DNA of 64,000 bases from Streptococcus mitis (GCF_002005545.1 NZ_LBMT01000001.1:1386301-1450300); one strand, 5' to 3'; shown: positions 22,901 through 29,236, counted from the stretch's first letter. Notes: a model not told the origin generated them from the letters alone. Numbers and translations: made by a program.

Positions 22901-23062
22901 GGTCAGGTGGCGCCTTCTCAAAATCAAGCAGTATTGCCAAATACTGGTACGAAAGCAGATCGTGCTACAGGTGCATTAGGAGGTCTCTCTCTTCTTGGAG
23001 CATTTGGCTTACTATTTGCTAAAAAGAAGAAAGATGATGAAGAAGAAACACGAAACAATTAA
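10943..23062 (+). CDS. Giant LPXTG-anchored surface protein with YSIRK signal and Rib-like repeats (4039 aa)
   Basis: The signal peptide has the YSIRK-type motif FSIRKYHFGAASVAVASLLF (from about residue 14) with cleavage near KAEE. Next comes an Ala/Pro/Glu-rich helical stalk (to about 400), then a long series of beta-rich modules with recurring IFKGATFNPTF / DDNSG / VSVRDKNGNA segments (about 420-3100). Eight 79-residue Rib/alpha-like repeats begin near residue 3130 (YGDGSKETVNVPVTI). A domain around ITKWVDEQGNELKP resembles a MucBP-type module, followed by a Pro-rich wall-spanning region and the sortase motif LPNTG (3998-4002) with hydrophobic segment and KKKK tail. Such proteins are adhesins or biofilm proteins; the ligand is unknown. 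From about 12.2 kb codon use shifts to TTA-leucine, A/T-ending codons, unlike neighbouring core genes. The start has GGAG 8 bases upstream. Confidence 0.9.
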   Translation: MKFGKHPGEKLTRFSIRKYHFGAASVAVASLLFFGANSVKAEEALAARQAGVAASSNHNSGEGDPDKATLAKPEASVYQAPETGTNATIGSTTTPVGGATKTNDEGTTKPQLDKKSLPTEIAKPQVDKSELSSVVNQVSATISSLQSSTLAENVKTALAQVETAVANAKQVLANPDASKADVEQALSSLQQAVSSLEAAKRPEVAPQPAQPEQPAEGNSGEEASLPKKRGKKSAPVANPIADGKEETAKLEVANPAPATLEPVTPAKRRRGGTTEVQPESAGGSNPEAEVAPKALPTYTNGAGDTGTYALADEMRKIVKYLKDNGADAEKVAAIKANYDSLNEKLGLADENAVLSEADFAAATANLKAARDFTEAFLRKQDENGQPSNEQPTVPGTERSVGDGAIRRSRAIGQDRDGTNHYNIAKEYYYEDGTKGSSPYDKYTYLFHTFTESLVANNANHSPVRDVKRLVYEEVNEVNGGYLWTITFNAGHEQQQDGYAFFSIPKGQRVENNSISIIKTAPNGNEDELSGSGDLLNRLKSINPNSSLTGKEIGIRNNGGPQEESLEGLARSSAYAGYYTRRLESANGETNKSDDMFNRIADNTQSVYRFQLHGRDSYSISFKTTNTNNTRMDKLYYASGYRVQQWGRRILAQQWHGRHAYDKDDTDRFPLHVVGNGTFQIKQGKHYNTSYPQGAYGFGGRDFDYRPFAADGILGYDASGAYNSNFDMHQYTAPVGSNTPSSNTKATTAGQQFEFYDKEGNKLSASQIGMHGADKPGLVEYKVKRTFADKSSDFLNIKFAIQPKTPTFTENLSKARGQVKTLTVSNGTDGYPITLFREYQENGVTKTERVQTANAGRNGNAVFNDVLIKSGKYYAQSIIPTSAYLDYNNNKHTDVRSDKSALVTVGGDGMAPTIKVGETGKALATTPTNNQVTLFVTPNNKGEVSLDVQIKDDDLGDGMAAFSSATNGNAKYSITGAHNSGATTFTANGGVTGTGGKQDTVNARLKVKLNGTTIPNGGLTVTLNAKDKADNWTNTATPSKTLTVKLLSAVPNEPAVREITGADVQNGAIKPEVKNQVLQNVKNANPDLVAAGVKFEYDTTAGNTDKIKVTYPDGQTRLLTPMKGRKPTAPSVVGPQDGTVSITPQGDTDKVTFSYVPTGQTAAQQVIAKKDGNSWAIQGTRPNGITVDSRSGKITITEPTVKDQSEVTATATFLNSDTSDTARDTAKNPDREAPTVSIKTGDGTVRKLTANAADNKFLVYRGATFNPTFIVNDNSGTTDNFMIKNVPNGVWFNKQGNRDVAHTLIANGREITFSDQVVDPNTPLGTREAIVSVRDKNGNAAEYKFQYIIADVMLQNSPKSVATGSKLGDAHQFVSSTLNGTASNGDVYFPGNMKFLWANNETENTTLPNSAQTVTKEAVVEFPDTALNGRTSANGITIYAPKQIKKNVTFNLADNQKPQATLNGISIGQTSGDPIFTVFRGANFNPQLEAWDNSGKITNVIISGLPTNVTATAFPGGEQRGSENSKYTARLSNGVVPADQPLGEYEATLTVQGDGPKDTSVLKFKYRVADLEFKNGYETADAGQATGKSYVIGLKNGQSVNLANGDNNINPKDYWKVIDDVNKTDRGYAYLPEGVSYSISGGPISSNPADKSKGASVAMGHYGRSVSVDFTSAGEGNKVGDIANDDSTSRTVFTPRTIGRRLLVAVDPSAPKIDGGEDLLYGKAGERPDIKVKEIVNIGESDAEVGTVNKYAIRTIQLYSDRDPNTPIAEHAFAQGSRETEYTFRGSDYATSRPNGLLADETIYSRVKVTHRGVSTLSGNSNEKEVTAKLPVVENSSNRIIQANDQKLNDAEKTGIRIALRNANQRLNLNDEDIEISDSGEIVITKDKKRAWLQTAPNKDNGAGYVTRFANIRKDYKFENIEGLKVPGRDTDKGFAWSNSTSDNRVNGDRSLIYYYDATKGQSFNFNEVLNLLNLKEGWTVNHTENPSFIATQGVNKVKGEQGRDGFSQEKPSTAFLKDGNYINVIDLVEKASLGGGLNVSNSANKLVQQGKGGGTDTNLQNVTIAAANGLPGFTLNNVVNGERAIHKAQVYLRPKWVTSGTLAERNGETKDTTTNVVNLYFVPIDPVKPVVERSDSNSLGTSADDAPRLTDTSITASSLVKVTDNYDRDDLGTGATTATTGNTTTPTTGTTLANEVRKRLNVWVKKDGVKTQVVENGVEKTTANGETVLGSLIKTVDPATYELVAQASDTSGNRSEEESLGFFKVGYNLVARPLINFLQDEQLSDDDKRTLVQVSEGGQTEELPAGATLDVTFDTSVPTKTGSTNTPKTATARVTLPNGATKEIPIVYNVSKTFPMVSKVYDFSGVSRTSGDSLTRYIESTNLPWGMNWTLEKETENENHVKSWERQSDAINVAINNDIHKRQTSASTSNYAPGEYKYRLSARYPDGRYLNSGNGVTVPELTKLLREGEIVHTVFDVGENATKVETNYGSALTTDQAKAAVTTINGSKDLPDGTTYEWVEQNGSALANKTVSEYGDADGYVTRYVKVTLPKTQEAGPNVPAASQEQPFKIVPVKVKVNETVKPTVKIKLGNNTPVDLTETAEDNRFVIFKGATFNPTFIVDDNSGKTASINITNLPNGRSVNKTEAMPNGTNVSLEGDDAATSAATTGTREASVAVTDAAGNAKTYKFKYTVVDVNLVNSPKEVSLDTKLGDSHAFVAVDKADLTVSNPDSLYPGGMIFEWKKNDQVVSNETKLSEPGRITGYKAVVRFKDGAGFYTVNGVKTFTPATIEKDVIFLVKPTAPVVTPKDNGDVEITPTNQTNVDKVSVTFTPQEGTNPSEVTYTAKKNSSGVWEFGSGAPLTVDPTTGVFKLKDRKVKDGTTVTAKALTTDATGGVESTPATAIAGNGDAILPTVTFKNVEIDAQGDRVVYITPTEETNLDIATITDNSNKLLEAVIFDQSTKDITLGNYGLTYNKLVRNGDTITPAPYTLTVTGTLSREKSANTLWDNGDVIVSRYVSAMDAAENNIKDKNGSRDNVTTNPYRVIFKVKTQAAKYEPTATTLTRNDQQAKHTETQVKDAVAGTNIASKEIVGTIPNGAGVAIVKVTYNDGSTENVNVPINVTATDATLVDPVITPVSKDDQHKPTAADVTNAIEAPAGKTITNKEVKGTVPTEVGGPTNVEVEVTYGDGSKETVNVPVTITTSDATAVDPVITPVSKDDQHKPTAADVTNAIEAPAGKTITNKEVKGTVPTEVGGPTNVEVEVTYGDGSKETVNVPVTITTSDATAVDPVITPVSKDDQHKPTAADVTNAIEAPAGKTITNKEVKGTVPTEVGGPTNVEVEVTYGDGSKETVNVPVTITTSDATAVDPVITPVSKDDQHKPTAADVTNAIEAPAGKTITNKEVKGTVPTEVGGPTNVEVEVTYGDGSKETVNVPVTITTSDATAVDPVITPVSKDDQHKPTAADVTNAIEAPAGKTITNKEVKGTVPTEVGGPTNVEVEVTYGDGSKETVNVPVTITTSDATAVDPVITPVSKDDQHKPTAADVTNAIEAPAGKTITNKEVKGTVPTEVGGPTNVEVEVTYGDGSKETVNVPVTITTSDATAVDPVITPVSKDDQHKPTAADVTNAIEAPAGKTITNKEVKGTVPTEVGGPTNVEVEVTYGDGSKETVNVPVTITTSDATAVDPVITPVSKDDQHKPTAADVTNAIEAPAGKTITNKEVKGTVPTEVGGPTNVEVEVTYGDGSKETVNVPITVVGLPKVKVPVESFGNLTKEEQDKVKESVEKANPGKTVVVEASGKVIITDPKTNVSHEISEELVTTITPPVVEIPKYTGPIATSDVDENGNPIASPVVEIPEFNGGVNGELPDPLQLPKVQLIITKWVDEQGNELKPADAKAPAVLGEANEAFEAGEIEGYVFVRTETKGDVVTHIFRKVTPTKLEGNGEQQGGDNKPQPTPEVPTDNTERKPEAEKPTVPDTKPTEQPSQTVDGQVAPSQNQAVLPNTGTKADRATGALGGLSLLGAFGLLFAKKKKDDEEETRNN
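20330..22190 (+). repeat. Eight 237-bp tandem repeats inside the adhesin gene
   Basis: Repeat starts are at 20330, 20567, 20804, 21041, 21278, 21515, 21752 and 21989, a strict 237-bp (79-codon) period. The units look identical at the nucleotide level apart from the edges; the last one diverges near 22190. A degenerate ancestor unit precedes them (about 20104-20329). This is Rib-type repeat expansion; copy number may be wrong if the assembly used short reads. Confidence 0.93.
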
Positions 23063-23117
23063 GATGAGTCATTAAATTGAACTGAAAATAGTTAGTGTCA
23101 ATTCTTGAAGGAAGTAA

Positions 23118-23153
23118 CGGATAGAATGAAGTTGAAAAGCTACGTTCTATCCG
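23118..23153 (+). terminator. Terminator after adhesin gene
   Basis: Stem CGGATAGAATG/CGTTCTATCCG (one G-T pair) with a 14-nt loop, followed by a T-rich stretch. Confidence 0.7.
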
Positions 23154-23192
23154 GCTTTCTTTAAATTACAATGTAAACGATTACTTATAAAA

Positions 23193-23520
23193 GACGGGCA
23201 TCTCGTTCTTTCCAATAATCTAGCTGAACGCGCCATTAAATCATTGGTTATGGGACGGAGTAAAGGAGTCCAGTGGACTCTTTTAGCCTGAGCTCAGTTT
23301 TAAAAAGCGAGGGTGGTTGTTTTCTCAAAGTTTTGAAGGAGCTAAAGCAACGGTTATTATTATGAGTTTGTTGGAAACAGCTAAACGTCATCAATTAAAT
23401 AGCGAGAAATATCTATCCTATCTTCTAGAATATCTTCCAAACGAGGAGACTCTCGTTAACAAAGAGGTTTTAGAGACTTATTTACCATGGAATAAAGTTG
23501 TACAAGAAAAGTGCAAATAA
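23193..23520 (+). pseudogene. IS66-family transposase (TnpC) C-terminal remnant
   Basis: Translation gives LSNNLAERAIKSLVMGR, the conserved IS66 C-terminal block, then a break of about 50 bp containing stops, then WLFSQSFEGAKATVIIMSLL, continuing to a stop at 23520. Both parts belong to the end of an IS66 TnpC; nothing of the N-terminal three quarters remains. The piece between 23266 and 23318 is an insertion carrying the dyad GAGTCCA/TGGACTC. It marks the right edge of the adhesin island. Confidence 0.8.
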
Positions 23521-23572
23521 GAAATCTCCAGATTAGGAACTATCCGTGAGTTCTCTAGTCTGGAGATTTTTC
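23521..23572 (+). terminator. Terminator-like hairpin after the IS66 remnant
   Basis: GAAATCTCCAGA pairs with TCTGGAGATTTTTC across a 26-nt loop and is followed by T's. The rest of the gap to 23771 has only a TATAAT-like promoter near 23735 (TGGTATAATAGG) for the next gene. Confidence 0.6.
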
Positions 23573-23770
23573 AATATACTTAGTTATTGGGCGGTTACGT
23601 TACAACATTTCTAGAAATTAATTTGATTGGTTAGCATCTTATTTTAACCTGCTATAATAATGCTTGATTTTTTGACGTATTTTGGAAAAGTATGGTCTAA
23701 TAAAGTCCACTTTTCAATGCTCCAGAGGCATGGTATAATAGGGGAAAGTAATTAGAATAAGAGAGAAACC

Positions 23771-24265
23771 ATGTCTAAAGAAATTGATATTGAGTACTAC
23801 CACCAGCTAGCCTTACAAAAGCAGAAGGAGCATCGTAAAGTGTTAGCCAATTTAAAGAAAAAACCACCAAAAAATCTAGATAAGATAACCCAGCAGATTC
23901 ACCAAGAAGTCTTTGCGGAGATTGATTGTACGGCCTGTGCCAACTGTTGCAAGACATTGGGACCTGACTTCAAGGAAGCAGACATCACTCGTATTGCTAA
24001 GTATTTTAAGATGAAATTGCCGGCCTTTGAAGCAGAGTTTTTACAGGTGGATGAAGATGGGGACAAGGTTTTCAAATCCATGCCTTGCCCATTTTTAGGA
24101 GGAGATAACCTCTGTTCCATCTATGATGTTCGTCCCAAGGCCTGCCGAGAGTTCCCTCATACCGATCGTAAAAAGATCCATCAAATCAACCATTTGACGA
24201 TTAAGAATACCTTGACCTGTCCAGCAGCCTATCTCTTTGTTGAGAAATTAAAGGATAAGTTATAG
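23771..24265 (+). CDS. YkgJ-family cysteine cluster protein
   Basis: A 164-residue protein with the conserved cluster CTACANCCKTLGPDF followed by MPCPFL, CSIYDVRPKACREFP and a late Cys (LTCPAAY). This CxxCxxCC...C pattern defines the YkgJ/UPF0153 family, proposed to bind zinc or an Fe-S cluster; no reaction is established. It has its own promoter-like TATAAT upstream and precedes the ClbS-like gene by 57 bases. Confidence 0.85.
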   Translation: MSKEIDIEYYHQLALQKQKEHRKVLANLKKKPPKNLDKITQQIHQEVFAEIDCTACANCCKTLGPDFKEADITRIAKYFKMKLPAFEAEFLQVDEDGDKVFKSMPCPFLGGDNLCSIYDVRPKACREFPHTDRKKIHQINHLTIKNTLTCPAAYLFVEKLKDKL

Positions 24266-24322
24266 AGATTTAAAGGATAAAAAATCTCTAATAATAACTA
24301 GAGATATGAAGGGAGTACTCCT

Positions 24323-24862
24323 ATGCCTAGACCGAAAACAAAAGAGGAGCTAATGCTGGCCTCTAAGGAAAACTATGAAAAGCTCAATCGTTTCATCTCC
24401 CAACTAAGTGAAGATGAGCTACAGACTCCATTTGATTTTTCAAGAGACCTAAAGAAAAAAGAAGCTCACTGGAAAAGGGATAAAAATCTGCGGGATGTCT
24501 TGATCCATCTTTATGAATGGCATCAGTTACTTTTGACTTGGGTACATTCTAATCAAAAAGGTCACGAAAGACCTTTTCTCCCTGAACCTTATAATTGGAA
24601 AACTTATGGAGAAATGAATGTCGCTTTTTGGAAGAAGCACCAGAAAACGTCCTTAGAAGAAGCGACTAGACTCCTAGAACAATCACATAGAGAGGTTTTA
24701 GAGTTGATAGAAGTTTTTAGCAATGACGAACTCTTTAACAAAGGTGTCTATAAGTGGACAGGTGAGACAAGTCTAGGTTCCTACTTTGTCAGCAGCACCT
24801 CCAGTCACTATGATTGGGCTAGTAAAAAACTCAAAGCTCACCAGAAGAATTTTAAGGTATAG
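24323..24862 (+). CDS. ClbS/DfsB-family four-helix-bundle protein
   Basis: 179 residues, typical of the ClbS/DfsB (DinB-like) family: N-terminal MPRPKTKEEL, central VLIHLYEWHQLLLTWV, and C-terminal KWTGETSLGSYFVSSTSSHYDWA. Characterised relatives include ClbS, which protects against colibactin by hydrolysing its cyclopropane, but most members are of unknown function. A good RBS (GAAGGGAG) precedes the ATG. Soluble, cytoplasmic. Confidence 0.85.
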   Translation: MPRPKTKEELMLASKENYEKLNRFISQLSEDELQTPFDFSRDLKKKEAHWKRDKNLRDVLIHLYEWHQLLLTWVHSNQKGHERPFLPEPYNWKTYGEMNVAFWKKHQKTSLEEATRLLEQSHREVLELIEVFSNDELFNKGVYKWTGETSLGSYFVSSTSSHYDWASKKLKAHQKNFKV

Positions 24863-24960
24863 ATGGACTGTTTGAAATCGAAAGAATAATTTTTTTTATA
24901 TATAAGATAAGATTAAAAGGGCTATCAAGTGAGGTAGCCCTTTTGAGTTATACAAGCAAA

Positions 24961-25950
24961 TTACCATGCAAAAGCTGTCGTTGGAGCATTGAGCGCTTCT
25001 AACCATTGTTTATTTTTCGCAGGGCAAAGAGTTACGGATATACCTGCCATATCTAGACTGGTCATAAATGTTCCTGATTTTATAAAGGTAATAGTGACTC
25101 CTTCAATTTCTAAGAGTTGAAGGAGATCATTGATAAATATACCCATTTCTAGGTTGCTGGTAGTGCCTAGATTATTTACAAGCAATATAAATTGATCACC
25201 TTTTTTCCAATGATAGTGCAATCTTAACTTACTTATAATTTCATTTGCCAGGATTTCCGATGATTGGAATGGGACGATACGATAGCCTTCTTCGCCATGT
25301 ATACCAATACCATAAGAAATATTTCCTTCTTCCAAGTTAAATAGTGGAAGGGTGGCTTGAGGGAGACTAGCCGATTTCGTTGCAAAGCCAATTGTTGCGA
25401 TTTCGGGAGCAAGTTGATGACCTAAATCAGTTAGTTGCTCGATGTCGGCACCATTTTGAGCTGCATATCCTAGAATTTTATGAAGTAAAATAGTCCCTGC
25501 AAGCCCTCTTCCTCTAATTTGAAATCTATTGCGAGGTTCAATAGAAATATCGTCGTGTGCTAGACTATAGCCGACTTTAATTCCTTCTTGTCTAGCAGTA
25601 TTAATTGCCCAGCTAAATTCTTTGATGTCTGCTTCGAAATTTTTTACAATGATGAAGACACCGTGACCATTGTTTAAAAAACGAATGGACTCTAAGATTT
25701 CAGTTCTTGTAGGAGGAGTAAATAATTGGCCATAGATAGCAGCGGTAAGCATTCCTTCTCCCACATATCCAATATGCGCAGGTTCGTGACCGGAACCTCC
25801 ACCCGCCAATATTGGAACCTGATGAGGATTGCGATTTTTTTGATAGACTAAAGGTAAGGTAGGATGTTTTTCTAATTCAGGATGACTGCTGACAGTTGCC
25901 GAAATGTAACTTGAAATAATTTTCTGTTTATGATTTGAAATAAATGTCAT
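24961..25950 (-). CDS. dhaQ: DhaQ, DhaK-like coactivator of the dha operon
   Basis: 329 residues homologous to DhaK, with GGGSGHEPAHIGYVGEGML and the Dha-binding histidine segment GIGIHGEEGYR. In Lactococcus, DhaQ binds dihydroxyacetone covalently and joins DhaS to activate dhaKLM, without kinase activity. It is read as DhaQ rather than a second kinase because it lies in the divergent transcript with the TetR gene (4-bp ATGA overlap with dhaS) and is clearly more divergent than the DhaK at 26631. Confidence 0.88.
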   Translation of the reverse strand: MTFISNHKQKIISSYISATVSSHPELEKHPTLPLVYQKNRNPHQVPILAGGGSGHEPAHIGYVGEGMLTAAIYGQLFTPPTRTEILESIRFLNNGHGVFIIVKNFEADIKEFSWAINTARQEGIKVGYSLAHDDISIEPRNRFQIRGRGLAGTILLHKILGYAAQNGADIEQLTDLGHQLAPEIATIGFATKSASLPQATLPLFNLEEGNISYGIGIHGEEGYRIVPFQSSEILANEIISKLRLHYHWKKGDQFILLVNNLGTTSNLEMGIFINDLLQLLEIEGVTITFIKSGTFMTSLDMAGISVTLCPAKNKQWLEALNAPTTAFAW

Positions 25951-26477
25951 TGTGGTCTCTTTCCAATAATTGTCATGATTAGAAAGTCTGGTTGTGGAAC
26001 TGGACTTTTTTTATTGACGTAAGCCTTCACGATTTCTGCTAGAGCATGTGAATGATAGTCTAACAAAAAACAAGTATAAGCAGATGAATCGATATCAATC
26101 TGACCGTATTCTCTTAAAATTTTTGATACAAGCAAGCGACAGTAGCTGATAAATTGGTCATAGAAGTTATTTTGTCCTTGAATATCAAAAAGTTGAATAT
26201 AAAAGTCACGCTCTTGTTCGAAATAAAAAAATAATTCTTGTAATAATTTTTGGCCTGAAATGAAGTCCAAGTTATTGGTGATATACTCGGTTAGGTCATT
26301 TTCAAATATCCAGTCGAGCAGTTCATATTTGTCAAGAAAGTGATTATAAAAGGTCTGTCTACGAATGCCAGCTGATTCCATGATATCTACAATAGAGATT
26401 TTATCAAATTCTCTAGTAGCTAATAGGTCTCTAAATGCTTTGGCAATCCGTTTTTTTGTAATAAGTGATGATGCCAT
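25947..26477 (-). CDS. dhaS: DhaS, TetR-family activator
   Basis: 176 residues from the ATG at 26477, which has GAAAGG at good spacing; an upstream ATG at 26504 lacks an RBS. The N-terminal TetR helix-turn-helix is visible (ISIVDIMESAGIRRQTFYNHF), followed by a helical domain that in DhaS contacts DhaQ. Its probable operator is the palindrome at 26540-26561. It shares a transcript with dhaQ. Confidence 0.88.
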   Translation of the reverse strand: MASSLITKKRIAKAFRDLLATREFDKISIVDIMESAGIRRQTFYNHFLDKYELLDWIFENDLTEYITNNLDFISGQKLLQELFFYFEQERDFYIQLFDIQGQNNFYDQFISYCRLLVSKILREYGQIDIDSSAYTCFLLDYHSHALAEIVKAYVNKKSPVPQPDFLIMTIIGKRPQ

Positions 26478-26539
26478 AGGAAACCTTTCTTTTACTTCCT
26501 TCATTTTACCAAAAAAATGTTTGAAACGGGTTTAAAAGG

Positions 26540-26561
26540 GGACAAATAATAGAATCTGTCC
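26540..26561. promoter_or_regulatory. DhaS operator
   Basis: GGACAAAT-N6-ATCTGTCC is a near match to the lactococcal DhaS operator as I recall it (GGACACAT-N6-ATTTGTCC). It ends one base before the dhaK -35, a position expected for activation. Confidence 0.82.
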
Positions 26562-26562
26562 C

Positions 26563-26604
26563 TTATCAGCCAGCAATAAAAAATATATAATGAAAGCGAA
26601 AACA
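26563..26604 (+). promoter_or_regulatory. dhaKLM promoter overlapped by a cre site
   Basis: -35 TTATCA (26563-26568), 17-nt spacer, -10 TATAAT (26586-26591). ATGAAAGCGAAAACA (26590-26604) fits the CcpA cre consensus WTGNAANCGNWNNCW and overlaps the -10, predicting catabolite repression through HPr-Ser-P/CcpA. Confidence 0.78.
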
Positions 26605-26630
26605 AAGGTAGATGCCGAAAGGAGTTTCTC

Positions 26631-27620
26631 ATGAAAAAAATTATAAATGAACCGACACAAGTTGTTGATGAAATGTTGCAGGGATTGTCATTCATGCATG
26701 ATGACTTGGTTCAACGCTTAGATGGTTTTGATGTCATCGTTAGAAAGGCAGAAAAGACAGGAAAAGTTGGACTCATTTCAGGTGGAGGTTCAGGACATGA
26801 ACCAAGTCATGCTGGATTTGTAGGAGATGGAATGTTGTCTGCTGCCATTTGTGGAGCAGTCTTCACTTCACCTACTCCGGACCAAATTTTAGAAGCCATT
26901 AAGTCGGCTGATGAAGGTGCTGGGGTCTTTATGGTCATCAAGAACTATTCTGGGGACATCATGAACTTTGAAATTGCACAAGAACTTGCTGAAATGGAAG
27001 GTATTGATGTAGCAAGTGTTGTAGTCGATGATGATATTGCTGTTGAAAATAGTCTCTATACCCAAGGGCGTCGTGGTGTTGCAGGTACTATATTAGTCCA
27101 TAAAATTTTGGGTGATGCGGCTCGTTCTGGTAAATCATTACCTGAAATGAAGGACTTAGCTGATAAACTTGTCTTAGAAATAAAAACAATTGGGCTGGCC
27201 TTGTCTGGAGCAACCGTTCCTGAAGTTGGGAAACCAGGTTTTGTTCTAGAAGATGATGAATTTGAATATGGAGTTGGTATTCACGGTGAGCCAGGATATA
27301 AAAAAGAGAAAATGCAAGCTTCAGCACAATTGGCCTCAGAATTGGTTGAAAAATTATCTGAAGGTTTCCAACTTAAGGCTGGTGAACGCTATGGCCTTCT
27401 CATCAATGGTTTAGGAAGCACTCCTCTTATGGAACAATACGTATTTGCAAATGATGTGGCTAAATTACTCCATGAAAAAGGTGTTGACTTGGCATTTAAG
27501 AAAATTGGAAACTATATGACCTCAATCGATATGGCTGGTTTGTCATTAACATTGATTCGATTGGCAGATGATGAGTGGTTGGATGCTCTAAATGCACCCG
27601 TTACTACCCCAGCTTGGTAA
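26631..27620 (+). CDS. dhaK: Dihydroxyacetone kinase, substrate-binding subunit
   Basis: 329 residues. The GGGSGHEPSHAGFVGDGML loop and the covalent Dha-binding histidine in VGIHGEPGYKK are conserved. It binds dihydroxyacetone as a hemiaminal; DhaL then phosphorylates it using phosphate from the PTS through DhaM. First gene of dhaKLM, with a strong RBS (AAGGAG). Confidence 0.95.
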   Translation: MKKIINEPTQVVDEMLQGLSFMHDDLVQRLDGFDVIVRKAEKTGKVGLISGGGSGHEPSHAGFVGDGMLSAAICGAVFTSPTPDQILEAIKSADEGAGVFMVIKNYSGDIMNFEIAQELAEMEGIDVASVVVDDDIAVENSLYTQGRRGVAGTILVHKILGDAARSGKSLPEMKDLADKLVLEIKTIGLALSGATVPEVGKPGFVLEDDEFEYGVGIHGEPGYKKEKMQASAQLASELVEKLSEGFQLKAGERYGLLINGLGSTPLMEQYVFANDVAKLLHEKGVDLAFKKIGNYMTSIDMAGLSLTLIRLADDEWLDALNAPVTTPAW

Positions 27621-27641
27621 GACTCAAGGAGGAAATGTTGC

Positions 27642-28217
27642 ATGAATGCTGAACAAGCTCTTGAATGGATGAAGCTTTTTAATGAAAAGATTCAAGAACA
27701 GAAAGATTACCTTAGTGAGTTAGACACTCCTATAGGAGATGGAGACCACGGTGGAAATATGGCGCGTGGCATGGCTGCAGTTATGGAAAACGTAGAAGGA
27801 AAGCAATTTGAGACCAGCAGTGATGTTTTTAAACTTGTCTCAATGCAACTACTGAGTAAGGTAGGCGGTGCTTCTGGTCCTCTGTACGGCTCTGCTTTTA
27901 TGGGCATGGCCAAGGCTGATTCTCATTCAAAATTAGAAGAAATCTTACAAAGTGGTCTGGATATGATTGTCAAACGTGGTAAAGCAGAAGTTGGAGAAAA
28001 GACAATGGTTGACGTTTGGACTCCTGTTATTGCTGCTTTGTCTGCTGGTCAATTGACTCAAGAGGTCATTGATAAGCTAGTGAATGCTACCAAAGATTTA
28101 CTTGCAACTAAAGGAAGGGCATCTTATGTAGGAGAACGTTCTCTTGGACATATTGATCCTGGATCATTCTCATCAGGATTACTCTTTACTGCTCTTTTAG
28201 AAACTGGGGTGGTTTAA
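27642..28217 (+). CDS. dhaL: Dihydroxyacetone kinase, ADP-binding subunit
   Basis: 191 residues. The Mg-ADP binding aspartates lie in DTPIGDGDHGGNMARG, with further nucleotide-site motifs GGASGPLYGSAF and the lid region GRASYVGERSLGHIDPG. DhaL keeps its ADP bound and is rephosphorylated by DhaM. Its stop overlaps the dhaM start by one base, indicating translational coupling. Confidence 0.95.
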   Translation: MNAEQALEWMKLFNEKIQEQKDYLSELDTPIGDGDHGGNMARGMAAVMENVEGKQFETSSDVFKLVSMQLLSKVGGASGPLYGSAFMGMAKADSHSKLEEILQSGLDMIVKRGKAEVGEKTMVDVWTPVIAALSAGQLTQEVIDKLVNATKDLLATKGRASYVGERSLGHIDPGSFSSGLLFTALLETGVV

Positions 28218-28591
28218 TGGGAAGTATTGGTCTTGTTATCGTTTCACATTCCAAACACATTGCAGAAGGTGTTGTTGAACTGATTAGTGAAGTAGCTAAA
28301 GATGTCCCGATTACTTATGTAGGAGGAACTGAAGATGGAGGAATTGGAACAAGTTTTGATCAAGTAGATAGGGTTGTTTCCGAAAATCCAGCAGATACTT
28401 TATTAGCTTTTTTTGACCTAGGTTCTGCTAAAATGAACTTAGAAATGGTGGCTGATTTCAGTGATAAGAGTATCAGGATCAATAGGGTTCCAATTGTAGA
28501 AGGTGCCTATACTGCAGCTGCTCTTCTTCAAGCTGGTGCAGAACTGTCAGTTATTCAAACACAGTTGTCGGAGCTTGAAATCAATAAATAA
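28217..28591 (+). CDS. dhaM: PTS-dependent dihydroxyacetone kinase phosphotransferase subunit
   Basis: 124 residues, a single EIIA-Man-like domain with the phosphorylatable histidine in LVIVSHSKHIAEGV and GGTEDGGIGTSFDQV. It takes phosphate from HPr and passes it to ADP bound in DhaL. It lacks the HPr and EI domains found in enterobacterial DhaM, so it depends on the ptsHI products also encoded here. Confidence 0.95.
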   Translation: MGSIGLVIVSHSKHIAEGVVELISEVAKDVPITYVGGTEDGGIGTSFDQVDRVVSENPADTLLAFFDLGSAKMNLEMVADFSDKSIRINRVPIVEGAYTAAALLQAGAELSVIQTQLSELEINK

Positions 28592-28673
28592 GGAATTTTA
28601 CTATAACTCTTTTTATAGGCGGGCTATTGATTATCTCAACTATCAAATTTTAAGTAAATAATTTCAAAATCAG

Positions 28674-28703
28674 AAAGGGATTGCTTTGGGCAGTTCCTTT
28701 TTA
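28674..28703 (+). terminator. Probable dhaKLM terminator
   Basis: AAAGGGATTGC pairs with GCAGTTCCTTT (two G-U wobbles) around TTTGG and runs into T's. The remaining gap to 29237 (about 530 bp, very AT-rich) shows no further gene. Confidence 0.6.
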
Positions 28704-29236
28704 ATGTAAAAGGAGTGGAATCATAGCGTTTCTAAATTGTGAATCATTCAAAACAGATTGTGATGGAACTATTCTAGCTTTAGAATCCTTCAAAAATTAA
28801 AATTTAAGGCAATCAATAGCTTAGAATAGTGCGAAAACATTTAGTTTATAGGAATTCTAGGTCTAAAATTACATATATATTTATGAAATTAGGGTATTAG
28901 ATAGTTAGGATTGTTCTATTCTGAAAGATTTGAGCTGTCAATTGTATAGGATCGTGTTTTACCAATGAATTTTGTTGAAAGATTTCTTGTTTTATGGTAG
29001 TCTAAATTAAAAGAAAGCCCTACCATTATATTTGTATCTTTAATCTGACTTGGTTTAGGTCTAGAAGAAGGATAGATCTTTTTGGGATTTTAAATAACAA
29101 TTATATTTTCACTTGCAAAAAATGTATTTCAACTTTATCTAATGTAGAAGAAGGAAATATCATGAAATGCTTATGACTTGTTTGAAAGAGAATGTAAACT
29201 AAAAATGGATTCCCTTTACATATTAGGAGTAACTAG

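Noticed and set aside
22761..22979. 72-codon plus-strand ORF within the adhesin wall-spanning region
   Set aside because: Out-of-frame shadow of the Pro/Lys-rich C-terminal region of the adhesin.
24961..25950. A second functional DhaK
   Set aside because: Divergent orientation, coupling to the TetR gene and greater divergence fit DhaQ; a kinase would need an accompanying DhaL, which lies only with the other copy.
28704..29236. Possible small RNA or peptide genes in the gap after dhaM
   Set aside because: Only very short frames and no paired promoter and terminator could be supported; left as empty AT-rich sequence.
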